Below, in pieces: positions 1 to 8,203 of a stretch of DNA of 64,000 bases. This DNA is from Paenibacillus borealis (GTDB lineage: Bacteria > Bacillota > Bacilli > Paenibacillales > Paenibacillaceae): the NCBI RefSeq assembly GCF_000758665.1, contig NZ_CP009285.1:2542001-2606000 (forward strand), read 5' to 3'. Each line of letters opens with the position of its first letter. Position 1 is the stretch's first letter. Position numbers and translations under genes: made by a program. The notes under the pieces were generated by a model. It was not told the DNA's origin. It searched no databases and saw only the letters and a list, made by a program, of their open reading frames with translations.

Positions 1-1
1 T

Positions 2-622
2 GCCCTGAAGATGATGAATCTGATTCAGGAGAATTCGGCGATGCTGCGTGACAGCACGGTACTGATCCGCAGTATTCTCTCCCCGATGATAGCCATGAAC
101 AAGCAGACGAATATTCTGGCGCTTAATGCTTCTATTGAAGCTGTACGTGCCGGGGCTGCGGGGAGGGGCTTTATTGTCATTGCCGATGAGATTAGGGGAC
201 TCGCGAATCAATCAAGCCAGTCGATTGCGTCTGTCTCCAGAATTACGGAGGAGATCAGCAGCCATATCGAGAACACGGTCAAGGTTGTGAGTGAAGCAGC
301 ACCGCTGTTCAGCGGGCAGATAACCTCAGTGCGGGAAACTTCACTAATCTTTGAAAGTGTCCGGGCGGAAATGGAGGTTTTCAGCGGGTATCTGAGCCAA
401 TCTTCTGCGGCAGTTAAGGAGCTGACCGGTTATCAGCAGCAACTGGGGCAATCCATGGCGAGCGTAATCTCAGTCGTGCAGCAGACCAGTGCCTCAACGG
501 AGGAAGTTGCTTCGATGTCATCACAGCAATTCATAGTGAGTGAGGAGCTGGTGGCTCTGTCAGGCAAGCTGGAGGCGTTAGCTGAGAATCTGAAGCAGTC
601 GATGATTTCTTTTCAGGGATAA
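2..622 (+). CDS. Methyl-accepting chemotaxis protein, C-terminal part (5' end outside window)
   Basis: The reading frame is open to the left edge of the window, so only the last ~206 residues are present. They form the cytoplasmic signalling coiled coil of a chemoreceptor. The highly conserved hairpin tip region is visible around residues 40-70 (motif VRAGAAGRGF followed by VIADEIRGLA), which in this family contacts CheW and CheA. After it comes a long Ser/Glu/Gln-rich helical return arm. The ligand-binding and any transmembrane segments lie upstream and cannot be seen. The gene ends convergently with the next gene, and their 3' ends overlap by 10 nt (613-622). The family is certain; the ligand is unknown. 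Confidence 0.9.
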   Translation, partial: ALKMMNLIQENSAMLRDSTVLIRSILSPMIAMNKQTNILALNASIEAVRAGAAGRGFIVIADEIRGLANQSSQSIASVSRITEEISSHIENTVKVVSEAAPLFSGQITSVRETSLIFESVRAEMEVFSGYLSQSSAAVKELTGYQQQLGQSMASVISVVQQTSASTEEVASMSSQQFIVSEELVALSGKLEALAENLKQSMISFQG

Positions 623-1362
623 AGCTGCATGTCAGCCATAGCTAACGCCGTCTTCACCAGATCGGCATTGCCGCCGCACAGTGCTCCATCCGGAGATACC
701 GTGGTGTCCTCCAGTCCGATTCTAATCCCTTCTCCCTGCACAATCGCCTGCCGAATAACCGTCCAGGTGGCGGCACCGCTTCCATGGTGAACCTGAGGTA
801 AGGTCACGCCTTCGGCCCGAAGCAGGGCTGAGATCGATGAAGCCAGTACAAGCGCCTGGTCCGGCTCCGGCTCTTCTACTTCAACCAGAACGCGGAAGCA
901 ATGCTTCCGCCAGTCCCCCTCCAGGAAGGTGCGGCAGTCCTGTAAAGTTGCGATTCCTGCCTCGATCCCAATCTGCCGCTCACGCAGCAGCCGGATGAGA
1001 GTAGGCAAGCCCGGCTCGGAGAAGTTGACAGACACAAAGTCTGGCAGCTGCCCCCACCTGCCTATATCAAACAGCCGCTTGTCTGGATCGGGCCCGGCGG
1101 ATAGGGAGGTGGTCATTCCTATAGGGACGAGGGGGCATGATGAACGGAGCGCTTGAACGGTAAGGTCGCAATACAGCGGCTCTAGTGTCTCAGTGCCGTC
1201 TGCTTGTCTTGCATGCACATGAACAGCCTGCCCACCGGCCGCGATACATGCCTTGGCATCCAGTGCCAGCTCCTGAGGGGAATAAGGAACGGCGGGATGC
1301 TGATGGCGTGCCGTTGCCCCGTTCAGGCAGGCTTGGATAAACGGGCGGTTATTTATAGACAC
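613..1362 (-). CDS. BKACE-family (DUF849) 3-keto-5-aminohexanoate cleavage-type enzyme
   Basis: The protein is a TIM-barrel enzyme of the beta-keto acid cleavage (BKACE, DUF849) family. These enzymes condense a beta-keto acid with acetyl-CoA to give acetoacetate and a new CoA ester, using a divalent metal. Visible hallmarks are the metal-ligand motif VHVHAR near residue 48, the active-site stretch VHHGSG near residue 190 and IGLEDT near residue 215. At ~249 residues it is slightly shorter than typical members (270-310). The TTG at 1368 lies only 2 nt from the AAGGAG ribosome site, whereas the GTG at 1362 is 8 nt away, so 1362 is preferred. The substrate cannot be deduced from the sequence, and no lysine-fermentation genes are nearby. 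Confidence 0.85.
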   Translation of the reverse strand: MSINNRPFIQACLNGATARHQHPAVPYSPQELALDAKACIAAGGQAVHVHARQADGTETLEPLYCDLTVQALRSSCPLVPIGMTTSLSAGPDPDKRLFDIGRWGQLPDFVSVNFSEPGLPTLIRLLRERQIGIEAGIATLQDCRTFLEGDWRKHCFRVLVEVEEPEPDQALVLASSISALLRAEGVTLPQVHHGSGAATWTVIRQAIVQGEGIRIGLEDTTVSPDGALCGGNADLVKTALAMADMQLYP

Positions 1363-1498
1363 AGACAAGACTCCTTTCTTCCATTAAACTTCCGGAATAC
1401 AGTTATTATTAATGTACCCTGGTTGGGCAGGGGGAGAATCTGAAGTGCTGACTGACGGATTCTTAACAGGGATAAGCGGACGCATGAGTGAAGTAGTA

Positions 1499-1527
1499 TT
1501 GCCAGAACTTACACTTGTCGTTATAGT
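1499..1527 (+). promoter_or_regulatory. Probable sigma-A promoter of the S51 peptidase gene
   Basis: A TTGCCA -35 box (1499-1504), a 17-nt spacer and a TATAGT -10 box (1522-1527) lie just upstream of the ribosome site AAGGTGA at about 1543. The match is good, but the transcription start has not been tested. Confidence 0.55.
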
Positions 1528-1554
1528 TGTCTGTAAAAAACTGAAGGTGATGTC

Positions 1555-2217
1555 ATGGATAAACACTTATTTCTAAATGGCGGGGGTCCGCCGTTTACTC
1601 CTGATCTGGCAAGGAAGTTTGCGAGCAAGACGCAGGCAGGTGCAGGTCCGGTCGTAGTTCTGTTCGTGGAGCGCGAAGAAGGCTGGGAAGATTATATACC
1701 GATCTATACGCGGCCGCTGGCTGATGCAGGGTTAACAGAGTTCCGCTATCTGCCGTTACCTGCCACCCCTGTGGATGTTGTTGTCCAGAGCATAGAGAAC
1801 TGCTCGGGTATTATTATAGGAGGCGGAGATACGGATCTGTATGCCGATTATATTGTAGACACCGCGATTGGCGGCGCTATTAAACTGAAGTATGAGTCGG
1901 GAGTTCCGGTTGCGGGATTCTCGGCAGGAGCCTTAATCAGCCCTGAACTGTGCATTATTTCCGCTAAGGATAATGAGAGCAGGCAGTTTGATCACCGCAA
2001 GGGCTTGAATCTGATCTCTGAGCTGCTGCTGTCCGTGCATTTTACCCAGTGGGCTGATGAAGATCATTTAAGAACCGCCCTCCGTACGTTCGGCGATCTT
2101 CCGAATTACGGGATCGACGAAGAGACGGGGATATACCTGTTGAACGGAGCGCTGGAAATGGTGGAGGGCGGCGGAGTGTATAGCGTGGTGAACGATATTT
2201 TGGCTAAAATTCATTGA
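1555..2217 (+). CDS. Peptidase S51 family protein (dipeptidase E-like)
   Basis: This is a 220-residue cytoplasmic serine peptidase of the S51 family, which includes dipeptidase E (Asp-X dipeptides) and cyanophycinase. The nucleophile motif GFSAGA is present with Ser123, preceded by the glycine-rich IIIGGGDTDLY segment near residue 88 that forms part of the active site. A His near residue 162 is a candidate for the charge relay. The length matches dipeptidase E-type members. The ribosome site AAGGTGA is 7 nt upstream of the ATG, and an intrinsic terminator follows, so it is monocistronic. Whether it acts on aspartyl dipeptides or another isopeptide is not resolved by sequence. Confidence 0.85.
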   Translation: MDKHLFLNGGGPPFTPDLARKFASKTQAGAGPVVVLFVEREEGWEDYIPIYTRPLADAGLTEFRYLPLPATPVDVVVQSIENCSGIIIGGGDTDLYADYIVDTAIGGAIKLKYESGVPVAGFSAGALISPELCIISAKDNESRQFDHRKGLNLISELLLSVHFTQWADEDHLRTALRTFGDLPNYGIDEETGIYLLNGALEMVEGGGVYSVVNDILAKIH

Positions 2218-2259
2218 TGGTGGAGAACAAGGGTTGGGATGGTCAACCAGAGGATTGAA

Positions 2260-2300
2260 AACAAGAGCAGAGCGCATCGAAGCCTTTGCTCTTGTTTTTT
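2260..2300 (+). terminator. Intrinsic terminator after the S51 peptidase gene
   Basis: A 10-bp stem (AACAAGAGCA / TGCTCTTGTT) is followed by a run of T residues. Confidence 0.85.
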
Positions 2301-2341
2301 CTGCGTTCTGCGTCTGCTGCACATCATAAATAAGCAAAAAT

Positions 2342-2513
2342 CCTGCACGAAATACAACAATCCCCTCATCAAACGGGTCTCCATCGAAAAGTGTTGTACA
2401 AAATACAGCATTTCCCCTAATACAAGCCGATTAATGAACCAATTCTTGTATTTCCTACAACAATCCTCCCAACCACCCTGGCATATCTGTAGCAAAGCTG
2501 CAATATGTGCAAC
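2342..2513. repeat. Four-unit intergenic element, family B, copy 1
   Basis: Four 17-nt units lie at 2342, 2393, 2445 and 2497 (offsets 0/51/103/155). The first two read forward (core AAATACAAC or AAATACAGC) and the last two read in reverse (GTATTTCCTACAAC type). Each unit is itself an imperfect palindrome of the form TTGTA..TACAA. The element occupies the gap between the S51 terminator and the AraC gene. A second copy with identical offsets is at 52867-53038. The rest of the 2218-2715 gap shows no convincing gene; the open frames here on both strands merely run across the repeats. Confidence 0.85.
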
Positions 2514-2715
2514 ATTTGCCTATATGATTATCTGCGAGGCTGGAATTCTGAGAATAAAGTGTGATCCCCGCCTGATTACTGCTTAACATCCGCGTGAAAA
2601 TCTGACCGGTATAGCTATGTTCTTCCAGTAATGGAGCTTATCCCTGCTTCTTGTCCTGGCTGATCTCAAGGGATACACTTGTGTTATGAATACTGGCGGA
2701 GAGGAGGCATGCGGC

Positions 2716-3621
2716 ATGGAGGAGTTGAACGGAAGTCTTTTTCAGCAGGCCTTGCTTGACGGGGATTACAGCCCTCATTTCCTGGCTTACTACTACAAGC
2801 AGTGGAGCAATTACACGATGGCCTATCATCAGCATAATTCCACCGAAATCATGTATCTGATCTCAGGCAGCTGTGTGGTCGAGGTGCGGGATGAATCAGG
2901 CGGGCATACGCCCTTCCGGCTGAAGCGGGGAGAGATGATTCTGCTGGATGCGGGCGTTCCCCACAGGCTGATCGTCGGAGAAGGGACCTCCTGCCGGATG
3001 CTGAATGTGGAATTCGCATTCACTGCGTACGGCGGTGTAGCTCCCTCTGTAGGCAGGCTGGCCCGGGAGGAGGAGGCACTGGCGGATTTGCTGCAGAGCC
3101 CCTTCGATAGTCTGGTGCTGAGTGATCAGGAGGAAGTCTTCCATGTGCTGAAGGCACTGGTGCTGGAGCTGGATCAGCGGGGCAAGAGCGGGAACAGTAT
3201 GGTGCAGCTGCTCTTCTCGGAATTGCTGCTGCGTCTGTCCAGACTGCGGCGGGAATCGCTGCCGGCCAGCCAGCAGCCTTCACAGCTCTATGTACGGCGC
3301 GCGGTAGAGTTCCTGCACCAGAACTATGACCGGAGTATTCAAGTCAAGGAAGTCGCGCTCTCTGTGAATGTCCACCCGGGTTATCTGCAGCGGATCTTCA
3401 GGACACATACAGGCCAGACCCTGACCGATTACCTGAACCGGCTGCGTATGGAGAAGGCCCAGATGCTGCTTGGGCAGAGTGAGATTCCGGTAGCGGAGAT
3501 CGCTGATTATGTGGGCATCAGCAGCAGGCAGTATTTTCATCTCCTGTTCAAAAAGTATACCGGCTGTACTCCGGTCGAATACCGCAACTCTATGGATCGC
3601 CATTCCTGGAGTGAGGAATAG
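2716..3621 (+). CDS. AraC-family transcriptional regulator with cupin sensor domain
   Basis: An N-terminal cupin-type ligand-binding domain (about residues 20-110; HQHNSTEIMYLISG and GEMILLDAGVPH are typical) precedes a C-terminal pair of AraC helix-turn-helix motifs (about residues 200-295, including IADYVGISSRQYFHLLFKKY). The ATG at 2716 is preceded by GAGGAGG with 8-nt spacing. The in-frame ATG at 2686 has no ribosome site, so 2716 is chosen (301 aa). The gene lies immediately upstream of and co-directional with a GH4 glycosidase. Regulators of this type often sense a sugar and activate the adjacent glycosidase gene; here that is inference from position. Confidence 0.9.
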   Translation: MEELNGSLFQQALLDGDYSPHFLAYYYKQWSNYTMAYHQHNSTEIMYLISGSCVVEVRDESGGHTPFRLKRGEMILLDAGVPHRLIVGEGTSCRMLNVEFAFTAYGGVAPSVGRLAREEEALADLLQSPFDSLVLSDQEEVFHVLKALVLELDQRGKSGNSMVQLLFSELLLRLSRLRRESLPASQQPSQLYVRRAVEFLHQNYDRSIQVKEVALSVNVHPGYLQRIFRTHTGQTLTDYLNRLRMEKAQMLLGQSEIPVAEIADYVGISSRQYFHLLFKKYTGCTPVEYRNSMDRHSWSEE

Positions 3622-3754
3622 ATAGAATTGTGCGTTAAAGGTGAGAATTGTTGACACTATTCCGGCAAAATGGTCATGATATTGGTTACGCTTCCCGCTG
3701 CCTCCTTGTTACAATGGACAGGAATCAACAATTCATTGCCGGAGGATGATAACG

Positions 3755-5260
3755 ATGTCTTTTAAAGTAACCTTTATCGGGGCGGGCAGTATCGGATTCA
3801 CACGCGGATTGCTGCGCGACCTGCTGACTGTGCCGGAATTCCGTAATATTGAAGTCTCATTCATGGATATAAACAGCCATAACCTGCAGATGGTCACTGA
3901 GCTGTGCCAGCGGGATATTCGGGAGAATGGTCTGGATATAGTAATCTCTCCGACTACTGACCGCAGGGAGGCGCTGAAGGATGCGAAGTACGTATTTTGT
4001 ACTATCCGCATGGGCGGCCTTGAGGCGTTCGCCACCGATGTGGACATTCCGCTGAAATACGGCGTGGACCAATGCGTAGGTGATACGCTGTGTGCGGGAG
4101 GCATCATGTACGGACAGCGCGGCATTGCCGAGATGCTGGAGATCTGCCGCGATATCCGGGAGACGGCAGCGCCGGATGTGCTGCTCCTGAATTACTCGAA
4201 TCCGATGGCCATGCTCACCTGGGCCTGCAATAAATATGGCGGTGTGCGGACCATCGGACTCTGCCATGGGGTACAGCATGGACATCATCAGATCGCCGAA
4301 GTCTACGGGCTGGAGAAGTCGCAGGTGGATATTATCTGCGCCGGAATCAACCACCAGACGTGGTACATTTCCGCCAAAGCTGATGGCAAGGATCTGACGG
4401 CCGGACTGCTGGAAGCCTTCGAGCAGCATCCGGAATTCAGCCGCACCGAGAAGGTGCGGATCGATATGCTCCGCCGCTTCGGCTATTACAGCACTGAATC
4501 GAACGGACACTTGAGCGAATATGTTCCCTGGTACCGCAAACGCAGCGGTGAAATTATGGACTGGATCGATCTGGGCAGCTGGATCAACGGCGAGACAGGC
4601 GGATACCTGCGGGTCTGCACAGAAGGCCGCAACTGGTTCGAAACGGACTTCCCGAACTGGATGAAGGAGCCTGCTCTGGAGTATACCCAGGCGAACCGCG
4701 GCGAGGAGCATGGCTCCTATATAATAGAAGGACTCGAAACGGGCCGTGTGTACAGAGGGCATTTCAATATGGTGAATAACGGGGTGATCTCCAATCTGCC
4801 GGATGATGCCATTATTGAAGCACCGGGGTATGCAGACCGCAACGGGATCTCGATGCCGCTGGTCGGTGAACTGCCGCTGGGCCCGGCAGCGGTCTGCAAT
4901 GTCAGCATTTCCGTGCAGCGGCTGGCCGTGGAAGCTGCAGTACACGGCGACGACAAGCTGCTGCGCCAGGCCTTCATGATGGACCCGCTGGTCGGTGCGG
5001 TCTGCAATCCGAAGGAGATCTGGCAGATGGTAGATGAGATGCTGGTTGCCGGGGAACAGTGGCTGCCGCAATACAGCGCGGCGATTGCTGAAGCGAAGGC
5101 GCGTCTCTCCTCCGGTGACCTGATCCCGACGAATGCCGGTAACGCCGGCGCTGCCCGGCTGAAGGTGAAGACCATAGACGAGATGATGCAGGACCGCGAT
5201 GCCGCGAACAAAAACGCCGGGGAGTCCGATAAGGGCAAGGACCGCGAGAAGGTGCATTAA
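3755..5260 (+). CDS. Glycoside hydrolase family 4 enzyme (alpha-galactosidase/alpha-glycosidase type)
   Basis: This is a family 4 glycosidase, which uses NAD+, a divalent metal and an oxidation-elimination mechanism. The N-terminal Rossmann motif VTFIGAGSIGFTR binds NAD+. The metal-binding segment GLCHGVQH lies near residue 173 and the second metal ligand in AGINHQTWY near residue 197. Family 4 subgroups are distinguished by the residues after the metal-binding Cys. Here it is C-H-G-V, not the C-H-S-V usual for melibiases, so MelA-like substrate specificity is not assured. The start at 3755 is chosen because GGAGG (3741-3745) abuts the alternative ATG at 3746 but is 9 nt from 3755. A TTGACA box at 3651-3656 has a poor -10, which fits an activator-dependent promoter. 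Confidence 0.85.
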   Translation: MSFKVTFIGAGSIGFTRGLLRDLLTVPEFRNIEVSFMDINSHNLQMVTELCQRDIRENGLDIVISPTTDRREALKDAKYVFCTIRMGGLEAFATDVDIPLKYGVDQCVGDTLCAGGIMYGQRGIAEMLEICRDIRETAAPDVLLLNYSNPMAMLTWACNKYGGVRTIGLCHGVQHGHHQIAEVYGLEKSQVDIICAGINHQTWYISAKADGKDLTAGLLEAFEQHPEFSRTEKVRIDMLRRFGYYSTESNGHLSEYVPWYRKRSGEIMDWIDLGSWINGETGGYLRVCTEGRNWFETDFPNWMKEPALEYTQANRGEEHGSYIIEGLETGRVYRGHFNMVNNGVISNLPDDAIIEAPGYADRNGISMPLVGELPLGPAAVCNVSISVQRLAVEAAVHGDDKLLRQAFMMDPLVGAVCNPKEIWQMVDEMLVAGEQWLPQYSAAIAEAKARLSSGDLIPTNAGNAGAARLKVKTIDEMMQDRDAANKNAGESDKGKDREKVH

Positions 5261-5272
5261 ATAGTTAATTCG

Positions 5273-5304
5273 GCCGGAAGCAGCACGTTTGCTTCCGGCT
5301 TTTT
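5273..5304 (+). terminator. Intrinsic terminator after the GH4 gene
   Basis: A stem GCCGGAAGCA / TGCTTCCGGC with a short loop is followed by TTTTT. Between here and 5458 only G-rich unstructured sequence is seen. Confidence 0.85.
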
Positions 5305-5458
5305 GTTGATGTTCGGGGAGTGAAGGTCACGCCCATTAGATGGAAGCCGGAAATGAAAAAAATTGGGGGGAGTGGCAGAAGAAGCGGGAGAGGCGGTAGT
5401 CGCGGATGTGGCGCAAGTGGGGGGAGTTACTGGTGCAGATGCCGTAGTCGGAATGAAG

Positions 5459-5635
5459 CGGACTGAGAAGACGCTATTTTGACCAAACGCCTCATGTTGC
5501 CGCTGATTCGGACTGAGATTCCGTTATCTTGTTCAAATGGGCCACAAATGAAGCCTGATCGGTCAATTAACGGAATCTCAGTCCGCTTGGCCCGCGAATC
5601 TGCACAATCTGACGGAATAGCGGAATCTCAGTCCT
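5459..5635. repeat. Four-unit intergenic element, family A, copy 1
   Basis: Four 19-nt units start at 5459, 5509, 5567 and 5617 (offsets 0/50/108/158). The consensus is CGGACTGAGATTCCGTTAT. Units 1 and 2 read forward, units 3 and 4 read as its reverse complement. Units 2 and 3 are complementary at 18 of 19 positions. The element lies between the convergent GH4 and DUF2812 genes. A second copy with exactly the same offsets is at 32871-33047. Confidence 0.9.
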
Positions 5636-5695
5636 TTTCACAGAATGAATGGAGCCGGAGTGGGGTGAACGCGCCGTTGGAACGCTCCGGCAAGT

Positions 5696-5744
5696 CCCGA
5701 ATCATCCCCGCGAAACGCCCCGCCAACGCCCGAATCATCCCCGC
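5696..5744. repeat. Short direct repeat
   Basis: The 16-mer CCCGAATCATCCCCGC occurs at 5696-5711 and again at 5729-5744, 33 bp apart, in the convergent intergenic region. No function is apparent. Confidence 0.7.
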
Positions 5745-5769
5745 AGAATCTTCTCGCGGCGTCTCAGGC

Positions 5770-6351
5770 TCACTCCCGGACTAGCTTGTCATTCTGCAGA
5801 TTGGTAATCTTGCGGCGGATAGGCATACTTATTGAAATGAAGAACAGGGCCAGAACGATGAGCAGCAGGCCCATAATAAGGTTGACCCGGTTTAGGGCGG
5901 TGGGATTGTTCACAAACATCAGCATTATATTGAAGACGCCAATGATCAGCTCCATCACCGCGAGTGAAATCCATAAGCGGTATATTCTCTGATAATGCTT
6001 GATTTTGGAATCGGTATCCGAATAGATGGTGAAAGCACCCTCCGCTGATTTTCTTCGAAAGATCACCCAGCGAGGGTTGACATATACAGACTTGCCCGAC
6101 GGCTTTTTGCCGGCAGGCACACGCTCGGCTCCGGTCTCCTCCATAAACTGCAGGTATTCAGCAGACTTGGCTTTCTTCGGATCTTCCTCCAGCAGCTCAA
6201 GCCGGTAGATGTATTCCCCCGGGGCGCTCTCTTCAAATACATAACGGGCCCAGGAGTATTCAACAAGCGCAAGACCTTTGGCGGACATGTCATTCAGCCA
6301 CTGCTCTTCCTTTTCAAAATCTGCGAAATATTTGCGCACTACATGATTCAT
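5770..6351 (-). CDS. DUF2812 domain membrane protein
   Basis: The 193-residue protein begins with a soluble DUF2812 domain (about residues 1-115; WLNDMSAKGLAL is characteristic) and ends with two hydrophobic membrane segments (about residues 125-147 and 155-175) followed by a basic tail. It overlaps the upstream padR gene by 4 nt (ATGA), so the two are translationally coupled. DUF2812 proteins commonly pair with PadR-like regulators, and the biochemical role is unknown. It presumably sits in the cytoplasmic membrane and is made only when PadR is relieved by its ligand, which is an inference from the operon. Confidence 0.85.
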   Translation of the reverse strand: MNHVVRKYFADFEKEEQWLNDMSAKGLALVEYSWARYVFEESAPGEYIYRLELLEEDPKKAKSAEYLQFMEETGAERVPAGKKPSGKSVYVNPRWVIFRRKSAEGAFTIYSDTDSKIKHYQRIYRLWISLAVMELIIGVFNIMLMFVNNPTALNRVNLIMGLLLIVLALFFISISMPIRRKITNLQNDKLVRE

Positions 6352-6686
6352 TCCGGTTCGCCTCCCATTAGCTTTCTTCCATTAGACAGCAGCTCGTCAA
6401 GCCTGGTCATTTCGCTCAGCAGTGCAGATCTGCCAGACTCCGTAATCCGGTACTCCTTCTTGCGGGAATCCTGGCTGCCCGCCAGCAGCTCAATCCAGCC
6501 CCGCTCCACCAGCGTGCCAAGCGCGCCATACAGCGTGCCGGCGCCAAGCTCCACGCGCCCGTTACTCAGCAGCTTCACATTCTGCATAATTCCGTAGCCG
6601 TGCATTGGGGTGAACAGTGACAGAAGAATATAATATACGCCTTCTGTCAGCGCCCCGTATTCATTGCTTCCTGACAAATGCCTCAC
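6348..6686 (-). CDS. PadR-family transcriptional regulator
   Basis: The 112-residue protein is a PadR winged-helix repressor. It shows the N-terminal helix-turn-helix with the typical ILLSLFTPMHGYGIMQN segment, the wing region GTLYGALGTLVERGWI and a short C-terminal dimerisation helix. The start is a GTG at 6686. It is the first gene of a two-gene operon with the DUF2812 protein. Upstream is a sigma-A promoter with a perfect palindrome between -35 and -10, most simply read as its own operator. Family members respond to phenolics or cell-envelope antibiotics, but the ligand here is unknown. Confidence 0.9.
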   Translation of the reverse strand: MRHLSGSNEYGALTEGVYYILLSLFTPMHGYGIMQNVKLLSNGRVELGAGTLYGALGTLVERGWIELLAGSQDSRKKEYRITESGRSALLSEMTRLDELLSNGRKLMGGEPE

Positions 6687-6712
6687 CTGCCTTAGTCTAG
6701 TATTAACGGATT

Positions 6713-6810
6713 GTTACATCAACTGACGTTATAGCAATCGCCGTTACATCGCCTTCCGTTATATCGTCTTCCGATATACATATTATATCGGCGACCGATA
6801 TATCAGTCAA
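6713..6810 (-). promoter_or_regulatory. padR promoter, operator palindrome and 15-bp tandem-repeat leader
   Basis: On the minus strand TTGACT (6810-6805), 17 nt and TATAAT (6787-6782) form a near-ideal sigma-A promoter. The palindrome ATATCGGCGACCGATAT (6785-6801) fills the space between the two boxes. Downstream in the transcribed leader are four tandem 15-bp units (6713-6727, 6728-6742, 6743-6757, 6758-6772; plus-strand consensus GTTACATCGCCTTCC). A degenerate fifth unit overlaps the -10 box. PadR binding to this region is inferred. Confidence 0.8.
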
Positions 6811-6841
6811 TAGGGTTTTGCGGAAAATACAGGCAAAAAGC

Positions 6842-6892
6842 AAAAAGCATCCCCCTCAAACCGGATGAACGGTTCACAGGGGGATGCTTTTT
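6842..6892. terminator. Bidirectional intrinsic terminator
   Basis: A stem of about 15 bp (AAAAAGCATCCCCCT / AGGGGGATGCTTTTT) lies downstream of yhbH, with T runs in both directions. Confidence 0.9.
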
Positions 6893-6932
6893 GGCCTGGA
6901 CAGCAGGGCGGAAGGGGATTGATGATATAAAC

Positions 6933-8093
6933 TTAAGCCCCGGCAGTTTTTTTGCCGAAAAAGGTCTTCAGCGCCTGATAGACCTCCTTCTTATCCTTAA
7001 TGACATAATGCATGAACTGCTCTTGCTTCAGGTGGCGGTAGGCGGACATTAGTGTGCTGCTGCGGTTGTACTGGTTCACCTCGCCGTAGCCGAACATGTT
7101 GCTGCGTTTCAGCAATTCGCCGATCAGCTTGACGCAGCGTTCATTGTCGGAGGTCAGGTTGTCGCCGTCCGAGAAATGGAAGGGGTAGATATTGTATTTG
7201 GCCGGCGGATAGCGGCTGTCGATAATCTCCAGCGCCTTCTGGTACGCCGAGGAGCAGATGGTACCGCCGCTCTCGCCGCGCGTGAAGAAGTCATGCTCGC
7301 TGACCTCTTTGGCCTCGGTATGATGGGCCAGGAATACAATGTCCACTTTCTCATACTGGCGGCGCAGAAAGCGGGTCATCCAGAAGAAGAAGCTGCGGGC
7401 GCAGTATTTTTCAAAAGTACCCATGGAGCCTGAGGTGTCCATCATCGCAATAATTACGGCATTGGAATGGGGGACGGTAATGTCATCCCATGTTTTGTAG
7501 CGCAGATCGTCAGGGCTGATGCTGTGGATTCCCGGATTCCCGCTGCTGGCGTTGCGCCGGAGATTCTCCATCAGCGTGCGTTTTTTGTCGATGTTCGACA
7601 TCATGCCTTTTTTGCGGATATCGTTGAAGACAATGGATTTGACCTCAATCTCTTCCTTGTCCTTAGGCTTAAGGTGGGGAAGCTCCATATCCTGGAACAG
7701 AATATCCTCCAGATCTTCAATATCCACTTCGGCCTCAACGGTATCCTGTCCTGGCTGGTCACCCGCCTTGTCACCTTTGCCCGGCTGGGCGGACTGCGAA
7801 TCGCGGCCGAGCACATCGCCTACCTGACTTTCCCCGTCTCCCTGGCCGACATGTTTCTGCTTACGGAAATTATAAATAATCCGGTATTCATCCAGACTGC
7901 GGATCGGCACCTTCACAATCTGTTTGCCGCCCGACAAAATAATGTTCTCCTCAGTAACGAGATCCGGCAGATTGTCCTTAATGGCTTCTCTGACCTTTTG
8001 CTGGTGACGCTCCTGATCCTGATGGCCTTTGCGGTGAAGGGACCAGTCTTCTTTAGACACGACAAAGGCGTATGGACCGGATGGCTGGGTCAA
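6933..8093 (-). CDS. yhbH: Sporulation protein YhbH (UPF0229/DUF444)
   Basis: The 386-residue protein matches the YhbH/UPF0229 family, needed for efficient sporulation in Bacillus subtilis and partnered elsewhere with the PrkA kinase. Visible features are a charged N-terminal region ([17 protein letters not shown]), a low-complexity Gly/Gln/Asp linker around residues 85-125, the conserved [20 protein letters not shown] block, and a C-terminal von Willebrand A-like domain with the metal-site motif MMDTSGSMG near residue 220. Translation starts at a TTG (8093) after GGGAGGTGG. It is preceded on the same strand by the DUF11 genes and followed by a strong terminator. No prkA gene is in the window. 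Confidence 0.9.
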   Translation of the reverse strand: MTQPSGPYAFVVSKEDWSLHRKGHQDQERHQQKVREAIKDNLPDLVTEENIILSGGKQIVKVPIRSLDEYRIIYNFRKQKHVGQGDGESQVGDVLGRDSQSAQPGKGDKAGDQPGQDTVEAEVDIEDLEDILFQDMELPHLKPKDKEEIEVKSIVFNDIRKKGMMSNIDKKRTLMENLRRNASSGNPGIHSISPDDLRYKTWDDITVPHSNAVIIAMMDTSGSMGTFEKYCARSFFFWMTRFLRRQYEKVDIVFLAHHTEAKEVSEHDFFTRGESGGTICSSAYQKALEIIDSRYPPAKYNIYPFHFSDGDNLTSDNERCVKLIGELLKRSNMFGYGEVNQYNRSSTLMSAYRHLKQEQFMHYVIKDKKEVYQALKTFFGKKTAGA

Positions 8094-8203
8094 GGATGAC
8101 CACCTCCCATGATTATCTGAAAATAGTACAGGCTATGCTGGAGACGAATGCGGCAGGTTGTAACTAAAGTATATTCATGGGGATGGGGGATATGTGAGCT
8201 GTA

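Noticed and set aside
2239..2586. 115-aa plus-strand ORF and overlapping minus-strand ORFs in the gap before the AraC gene
   Set aside because: They run through a terminator and the family B element, have no ribosome site, and the composition is that of the repeats.
3857..5257. 466-aa minus-strand ORF opposite the GH4 gene
   Set aside because: It is the antisense shadow of a clear GH4 gene in a moderately GC-rich genome; no ribosome site or recognisable domain.
5459..5635. CRISPR array interpretation of the regularly spaced units
   Set aside because: Units change orientation half-way, there are only four, spacers are homologous between the two copies, and no cas gene is near.
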